Below, piece by piece: positions 6,827 to 11,806 of a stretch of DNA of 11,806 nucleotides. Source of the stretch: DASZHA01 sp049644325 (lineage in GTDB: Bacteria > Chloroflexota > Dormibacteria > DASZGP01). The position numbers and the translations under genes were made by a program. The stretch covers positions 1 through 11,806 of the forward strand of contig JBARRR010000146.1 in assembly GCA_049644325.1 (NCBI GenBank), read 5' to 3'. Every line of letters begins with the position of its first letter. Position 1 is the first letter of the stretch. Under the pieces are notes generated by a model, which searched no databases, was not told where the DNA came from, and saw nothing but the letters and a program-made list of their open reading frames with translations.

Positions 6827-9120
6827 TTGTGGCCTGCTCCAGTAGATGGTTCCGGAGCTGATCCGGCTTCGCGAAGATGGTACGGCACGTTGACTACAAC
6901 GGTGCCCGGCCGGAAAAGCAGCGCGGCCTTGAGCCGCAGCGCCGTCTGGTTATGCAGGAATTGGTGCCACCACCGCCCGTAGACCATCTCCGGCAGGATC
7001 ACCATCAGGGTGCCGCCCTTGTTCTGGGCCTCGATGGCGTCGAGGTAGTTGAGCAGCGGCCGGATCACCGATCGGTAGGGCGACTCGATGATCTCCAGGG
7101 GCACGTGGTTGCCCCACACTTCCCACTTTCGCTTGATCTCGTCGATCTGCTTGGGGTCGTCGGAGATGAACACAGCGACGACGTGGTCGGCCAGCCGTCG
7201 CGCCAGGGCCAGCGTCTGCAGCTGGACGTCGGTGAGGTCGGCGATCGGCACCACCGCCACCGGGTGGACGTCACCAGGGGTGATCGGGGTATCGGCTTGG
7301 ACCCGACCCTTGGCCAGCTGGTAGTGGCGGTGGATGGCCAGGGCGAGAAGCACGATCATCGGGATCAGCAGGACCACCACCCAGGCACCGTTGATGAACT
7401 TGGTCGACGCCGAGACGACAAGGACCACGGCGGTGAGGACGGCGCCGACGAGGTTGACGGTCAGCGACTTCCTCCAATGGCGCGCCTCCTCCCGGCCTGT
7501 CTCGCGAAGTCGCCACCAGTGCACGACCATGCCGGCTTGGCTCAGGGTGAAGCTGAGGAAGACGCCGATGGTGTACAGCGGGATCAGGGCGTCAGTGCTG
7601 CCCTTGAAGACGATGTACAGGCCGCCCGCCAGGATGCCCAGGGTGATGATGCCGTTGGAGAAGGCCAGCCGATCTCCGAGGTTGCCGAACTGCGATGGGG
7701 CGTACTTGTCGCGCGCCATGAAGTAGAGGAGCCGCGGGAAATCGCTGAACGAGGTGTTGGCGGCGAGCACCAGGATTAGCGCCGTCGACGCCTGGACGAT
7801 GAAGTACATCGGGCCGGCGCCGAAGACCACGTGGGCCAGCTTCGACAGCAGCGTCTGGTAGGGCCCGGAATAGTTGTTGGAGTCCTCCATCACCGCCGGT
7901 AGGCCGCTGCCCACGTGCTGGTAGTCGGGCTGCAGCTGGAACTGGTGGGCCAGGAAGGTGATCCCAGCGAACATCACCGCCAGGATCCCGATCATGAACA
8001 TCAGGGTGGTGCGCGCGTTCCTCCACTCCGGCGGCTTGAAGGCGGGCACCCCGTCGGAGATGGCCTCGACACCGGTCAGCGCGGTGCAGCCCTGGGCGAA
8101 GGCGCGGGCGATCAGCAGCGCCCCGCCGATGCCGATCAGCGAGAAGCCAGGTACCGGCAAGGGGCCAACGTAATTCGAGTGCTGAATGCTCTCCGGCACC
8201 GCCGAGCCCTGGGTGACCAGGTGGTAGACACCCCCGACGATCAGCAGCCCCATGGCGCCGATGAACAGGTAGGTTGGCGCGGCGAATATCGACCCCGCCT
8301 CCCGGATCCCGCGCAGGTTGCCCAGTACGATCAGCAGGATCACGGCCACGCCCAGCTCCACGGTCAGGCCGCCGAGCTCGGGGAAGGCGGAGGTGACCGC
8401 CCCGATCCCTGCCGACACCGAGACCGCCACGGTCAGGATGTAGTCCGTCATCAGTGCTGCCCCCGCGACCAGCCCGGCGAGGGGACCGAGGTTGTCGCTG
8501 GCCACGATGTAGGAGCCGCCGCCCTTGGGGTAGGCCTTGATGGTCTGCCGGTAGGAGAAGCCGACGGCGAAGAGCAGGAGGATGATGCCGACACCGATTG
8601 GCGGCCCCAATGCCAGCGCGGCCACGCCCGCAGGCAGCAGCACGGCCAGCGTCTGCTCGGTGGCGTAGGAGACCGAGGAGAGCGCGTCCGATGACAGCAC
8701 CGCCAGCGCCTTGACCTTGGTCAGCCGCTCGTGCGCCGCCCGGGAGCTTGCCAGTGGCGCGCCGAGCAGGACCGCGCGGGTGTCGGCCATCAGCCGGGCG
8801 AGGCCGCGCTCGGGACGCTCGGCCCGGGCGGTCGCCCTCAGGTACCCACCCTGCTGGCGCTCGAGAGTGGCGTCCTGCGTGCGGGCGACGCGGACCACGC
8901 CGCCGCCGCCGCCGGTGTCCTCGTCCTCCTCGTAGAGTTCGACGTCGGGGTCGACCCGCGACCAACGGCTGTCGGCGTCTTCCGGCGTCTGCTTGGACCA
9001 GACCTGGCCGGCTTCGCGGAGGAACGCCTCGACGTCTGTTTGCCGGCCCGGGTCGGCGGATGCGCCGGCGCCGGTATCCCGCTCGGTGCCGGGCTCGTTA
9101 CTTACGGGCGTTTGACTCAC
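6823..9120 (-). CDS. KimA-like APC-superfamily potassium permease, second of tandem pair
   Basis: 765 residues. A soluble N-terminus (1-135) precedes a LeuT-fold transporter of about 12 helices (about 138-600) and a cytosolic C-terminal domain (about 610-750). The core closely matches Bacillus subtilis KimA as I recall it: LSSDALSSVSYATEQ, AYPKGGGSYIV, TDYILTVAVSVSAG, GCTALTGVEAIS, LAANTSFSDFPRL, and C-terminal WWHQFLHNQTA. Positions corresponding to the K+-coordinating residues of KimA are kept: D145, Y152, D226, Y227, T230, S234, T349 and E352. An H+-coupled K+ importer is therefore the best call; databases may list it only as an APC family permease. The N-terminal extension is far longer than in KimA and shared with the neighbouring paralogue. 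GTG start preceded by GGAG (complement of 9125-9128); it overlaps the upstream permease by 23 bases. GTGA overlap with the KdpD-like gene downstream. Confidence 0.88.
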   Translation of the reverse strand: MSQTPVSNEPGTERDTGAGASADPGRQTDVEAFLREAGQVWSKQTPEDADSRWSRVDPDVELYEEDEDTGGGGGVVRVARTQDATLERQQGGYLRATARAERPERGLARLMADTRAVLLGAPLASSRAAHERLTKVKALAVLSSDALSSVSYATEQTLAVLLPAGVAALALGPPIGVGIILLLFAVGFSYRQTIKAYPKGGGSYIVASDNLGPLAGLVAGAALMTDYILTVAVSVSAGIGAVTSAFPELGGLTVELGVAVILLIVLGNLRGIREAGSIFAAPTYLFIGAMGLLIVGGVYHLVTQGSAVPESIQHSNYVGPLPVPGFSLIGIGGALLIARAFAQGCTALTGVEAISDGVPAFKPPEWRNARTTLMFMIGILAVMFAGITFLAHQFQLQPDYQHVGSGLPAVMEDSNNYSGPYQTLLSKLAHVVFGAGPMYFIVQASTALILVLAANTSFSDFPRLLYFMARDKYAPSQFGNLGDRLAFSNGIITLGILAGGLYIVFKGSTDALIPLYTIGVFLSFTLSQAGMVVHWWRLRETGREEARHWRKSLTVNLVGAVLTAVVLVVSASTKFINGAWVVVLLIPMIVLLALAIHRHYQLAKGRVQADTPITPGDVHPVAVVPIADLTDVQLQTLALARRLADHVVAVFISDDPKQIDEIKRKWEVWGNHVPLEIIESPYRSVIRPLLNYLDAIEAQNKGGTLMVILPEMVYGRWWHQFLHNQTALRLKAALLFRPGTVVVNVPYHLREAGSAPEPSTGAGHK

Positions 9121-11332
9121 GGCGCTCCATCTCTCTCAGGTGATAAGGCACATTCACCACGACTGTACCCGGGCGGAAGAGCAGAGCCGCCTTCAATCGC
9201 AGGGCGATTTGGTTGTGCAGGAACTGGTGCCACCAGCGACTGAAGACCATCTCGGGGAGCACGACCATCACGGTTCGGCCCGCGCCCTGGGCGTCCACCG
9301 CATCGAGGAAGTCGAGGAAGGGCCGCACCACCGATCGGTACGGCGATTCGATCACCTGCAAGGGGACGTGGTTGCCCCACCGCTCCCACTTGTCGCGGAT
9401 CTCGGCAATCTTTTGAGGGTCGTCGGAGATGAAGACCGCGATCACCTGGTCGGCCAGCCGCCGCGCCAGGGCCAGTGCCTGGAGCTGCACGTCGGTGAGG
9501 TCGTTGATGGGGACGATCGCCAGCGGGCGCACCTCGGCGGGGGTTAGCGGGGTCTCGGCTTCAACCCGGCGCCCCGCACCGATGTAGTGGCGGTGCACGG
9601 CCAGTGCGAGCAACACGACGATGGGGATGATCAGCACGACCACCCAGGCGCCATAGATGAACTTGCTTGCCGCGGCGATCACCAGGACGACGCTGGTCAT
9701 GATGGCGCCGAGCAAGTTCAGGGCCATCGAGATCCGCCATCCTCTTTTGGCATTCGGATCCGGGTGCCTGGATAGCCGGCGCCAGTGCACCACCATGCCG
9801 GCCTGCGACAGGGTGAAGGCCAGGAAGACCCCGATCGTATACAGGGGGATGAGAGCGTCAGTACTGCCCCGGAAGTACCAGAAGAGAAGTCCTGAAAGGA
9901 CACCCAGGGCGATGATGCCGTTGGAGAATGCCAGCCGCTCGCCCAGATTAATGAACTGGCTGGGCGCGTACTTGTCGCGCGCTAGCAGGTAAAGCAGGCG
10001 TGGGAAGTCCGCGAAAGAGGTGTTCGCTGCCAGGATCAGGATCAGGGCGGTGCCAGCCTGCAGGTAAAAATACAGAGGCCCGCCCCCAAAAGCGATGTGG
10101 CCCATCTTGGACAAGACGGTTTGAGCCGCCGGCAGTTGAGTGGCGCACTCGGGCGTGCCGAGCAGGCCGGGGAGTCCAGGGCCGCATGTGAAGTCTGGGA
10201 ATATCTGGAAGGAGTGGGCGAGGTAGGTGATTCCAGCGAACATCGAGATAGACAGCGCCAGCATGATCACAAGCGTGGTGCGCGCGTTCTTCCACTCTGG
10301 CGGCTTGAATATGGGTACGCCGTTGGAGATGGCCTCGACCCCTGTCAGCGCGGTGCACCCCGAGCTGAAGGCCTTCAGGATCAAGAAGATGCTCAGGCCC
10401 TCGAGGCCGATGGCGGATGGGTAATTCGTCGTCTGCGAAACGTCGGTATGGCTGCCCTGGGTTATAAGGTGCCACCCGCCCAGGGCGATCATGGCGAATA
10501 TGGCGGATATGAAGAGGTAGGTGGGTGCGGCGAAGACATTTCCCGCCTCTCGCACGCCGCGCAGGTTGACCATTACCATCAGCGCGATAAGCCCCAGCCC
10601 GATGGGAACAACAGCGGAGGCAAGCTCCGGGAACGCCGAGGTCACGGCCTGCACTCCGGCTGAGATGGACACCGAGACCGTCAGGATGTAATCAGTGGTC
10701 AGGGCCGCGGCTGAAACGAGGCCAGGGACCGGACCCAGGTTGTCCTTGGCGACGATGTAGGAGCCGCCGCCACTGGGGTAGGCCTTTATGGTTTGGGCGT
10801 ACGAGAGCCCGACGATGACCAGAAGCGCGATGATGGCGGCTCCGATTGGCAGCGATAGCGACAGGGCCCCGGTGCCGGCCAGGAGCAAGACTGCGAGGGT
10901 CTGCTCGGTCGCGTAGGCCACCGATGAGAGCGGGTCCGAGGACAGGATGGCCATCGCCTTGACCTTGGATAGGCGCTCGTGCACCATCCGGGAGCTCGCC
11001 AAGGGGGCTCCCAGGAACAGGTTGCGGGCGGTGGTGGAGATGCCAGCGCTGCCTGGCCGCTGGGAGCTAACGGTCGCCCGCAGGGCGCCTGAGCTGTCTC
11101 GCTGCAACCGGGCGCTGGCGGAGCGGGCCACCCGGACGACGCCCGGCTCTCCCCCAGTGTCCTCTGTATCCTCGTAGGTCTCGACGTCGGGGTCCACGCG
11201 CCAGAGTGGCTCCGTCTGGGGCGGAGCCTGGCGCGCCCAGGCCTGGCCGGCCTCTTTGAGGAAGTCGTCGTCAGCTCCGGTCGTGGCGTCGGCTGAGGTC
11301 TTGGCGCCCGGCGGCTTGGCGTCTAGAGCCAT
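9098..11332 (-). CDS. KimA-like APC-superfamily potassium permease, first of tandem pair
   Basis: 744 residues from the ATG at 11332 (MALDAKPPG). A longer open frame runs to 11641, but its extra 103 codons lie across the GAF gene, encode Arg/Trp-rich noise and match nothing in the sister permease, so the ATG is chosen. It has the same architecture as the second permease: conserved soluble N-terminus (24-92), about 12 helices (about 127-583), cytosolic domain (about 595-733). By eye about two in three residues agree with the paralogue over the first helices. The K+-site positions of the KimA family are kept: D133, Y140, D214, Y215, T218, S222, T330 and E333. The extracellular loop near 380-400 differs, with two Cys (C383, C396). 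DNA similarity to the second copy is clearly diverged, so the duplication is old. It starts 16 bases after the GAF gene stop; no strong Shine-Dalgarno is seen. Confidence 0.87.
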   Translation of the reverse strand: MALDAKPPGAKTSADATTGADDDFLKEAGQAWARQAPPQTEPLWRVDPDVETYEDTEDTGGEPGVVRVARSASARLQRDSSGALRATVSSQRPGSAGISTTARNLFLGAPLASSRMVHERLSKVKAMAILSSDPLSSVAYATEQTLAVLLLAGTGALSLSLPIGAAIIALLVIVGLSYAQTIKAYPSGGGSYIVAKDNLGPVPGLVSAAALTTDYILTVSVSISAGVQAVTSAFPELASAVVPIGLGLIALMVMVNLRGVREAGNVFAAPTYLFISAIFAMIALGGWHLITQGSHTDVSQTTNYPSAIGLEGLSIFLILKAFSSGCTALTGVEAISNGVPIFKPPEWKNARTTLVIMLALSISMFAGITYLAHSFQIFPDFTCGPGLPGLLGTPECATQLPAAQTVLSKMGHIAFGGGPLYFYLQAGTALILILAANTSFADFPRLLYLLARDKYAPSQFINLGERLAFSNGIIALGVLSGLLFWYFRGSTDALIPLYTIGVFLAFTLSQAGMVVHWRRLSRHPDPNAKRGWRISMALNLLGAIMTSVVLVIAAASKFIYGAWVVVLIIPIVVLLALAVHRHYIGAGRRVEAETPLTPAEVRPLAIVPINDLTDVQLQALALARRLADQVIAVFISDDPQKIAEIRDKWERWGNHVPLQVIESPYRSVVRPFLDFLDAVDAQGAGRTVMVVLPEMVFSRWWHQFLHNQIALRLKAALLFRPGTVVVNVPYHLREMERRESNARK

Positions 11333-11348
11333 GGCCCGTCGATCCCAG

Positions 11349-11806
11349 TCAGCTGTTTGTCGGGTCGGTCCGGGGCCGGAGCTTGGTCCCTTCCGGGATC
11401 TCGTCCCGGGAGTCGATCCGCAGGTTGCGGAGCACCGTGTCGAGCTCCTCGGCGCTGTACGGGGCGCCCTCCCGGTGGGCCACCAGGAGGCCGATATACC
11501 GCCTACCTTCGAGCAGGGGCACCGCCAGCCATGCCGACATGCCGATGTCGTGGCGGGCCTGGGGTACCCGCGACGGCGCCTCCGCCACCAGGGCAGGCTT
11601 GCGCCGCTCGCCGGCGTCCAGCAGCTGGGCGGGTACGTCACTGTGAGGGAACGCCTTGCCCAGCTGGGCCAGGTCGGCGTCGGGGCCGAAGACCCTGATC
11701 TCGCCTTCCACCACGGCGCCGACGCGGCCCTCGATCGGCGAACGGTCGGCGGCCACCGCCGGCGCCCGCGGCGGCCGGCGGATCAGGCTCCGCTGCGCGA
11801 CGAAGT
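11349..11806 (-). CDS. GAF-domain protein, C-terminal part (5'-partial)
   Basis: The frame is open to the window edge on the upstream side: codons beyond 11756 continue as FVAQRSLIRRPPRAPAVAAD without a stop, so the GTG at 11756 need not be the start. About 152 residues are visible. The core (RHDIGMSAWLAVPLLEGRR, then YIGLLVAHREGAPYSAEELD and VLRNL) is the typical second half of a GAF domain, which senses small ligands or mediates dimerisation. The protein ends about 25 residues after the domain, so no kinase or cyclase follows; any output domain must be N-terminal and outside the window. Its stop is 16 bases before the first permease, in the same direction, which suggests one transcription unit. 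The ligand cannot be inferred from the sequence. Confidence 0.75.
   Translation of the reverse strand, partial: FVAQRSLIRRPPRAPAVAADRSPIEGRVGAVVEGEIRVFGPDADLAQLGKAFPHSDVPAQLLDAGERRKPALVAEAPSRVPQARHDIGMSAWLAVPLLEGRRYIGLLVAHREGAPYSAEELDTVLRNLRIDSRDEIPEGTKLRPRTDPTNS

Noticed and set aside
7592..8965. Long - strand open frame of 457 codons inside the second permease, and similar long frames at 232-1038 (-) and 5573-6559 (+).
   Set aside because: They lie wholly within well-supported genes, encode Arg/Gly/Pro- or His/Val-rich shadow sequence typical of high-GC DNA, and show no domain.
6823..11332. Ordinary amino-acid permeases or Kup-type K+ transporters.
   Set aside because: Motifs, C-terminal domain and the preserved K+-site residues fit KimA better than amino-acid APC permeases, and the Kup signature is not seen. 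Substrate is still inferred, not shown.
11333..11641. Extended N-terminus of the first permease (847-residue frame starting at 11641).
   Set aside because: The extra 103 codons lie over the GAF gene in another frame, encode Arg/Trp/Pro-rich sequence without domain character, and have no counterpart in the sister permease, whose similarity starts just after the ATG at 11332.

Overview
The window is high-GC DNA, densely coded, with GTG starts, ATGA/GTGA gene overlaps and only one intergenic gap above 100 bases. The DUF6230 and DUF6114 protein families suggest an actinobacterium or a related high-GC soil lineage. The sequence alone does not settle the phylum. I see no rRNA, tRNA, CRISPR array or insertion sequence.

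Left part, + strand (1-1761): the C-terminal part of an error-prone DNA polymerase III alpha subunit (DnaE2/ImuC), cut by the window edge. It is interrupted by a 151-residue mini-intein placed directly before the Ser-His of the conserved GFxxSHAAAFA motif. A 169-base gap with a possible hairpin terminator and a strong ribosome binding site follows.

Middle, + strand (1931-4562): four co-directional envelope genes. They are a secreted or anchored DUF6230 protein, a four-helix DUF6114 membrane protein, a second secreted protein that I judge to be a divergent relative of the first, and a small four-helix membrane protein that may be translated from a leaderless message. A perfect 12-bp hairpin separates the first two genes, and an ATGA overlap couples the second and third. 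No function is known to me for this cassette.

Right part, - strand (11806 down to 4436): a tightly coupled potassium-type operon. In transcription order it holds the end of a GAF-domain protein (cut by the window edge), two tandem KimA-like APC-superfamily permeases with the family's K+-coordinating residues preserved, and a double KdpD-sensor/universal-stress protein with no histidine kinase module. Junctions are a 16-base gap, a 23-base overlap and a 4-base GTGA overlap. The likely theme is K+ uptake with a cytosolic nucleotide- or K+-sensing partner. In Firmicutes both KimA and the USP domain of KdpD are c-di-AMP targets, so c-di-AMP control is a reasonable but untested inference.

The + strand envelope cassette and the - strand K+ operon converge, and their last genes overlap tail to tail by 127 bases. 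The most unusual items are the kinase-less double KdpD protein with a degenerate second ATPase site, a shared unexplained N-terminal domain on both permeases, the DUF6230/DUF6114/DUF6230-like cassette, and the intein site in dnaE2.
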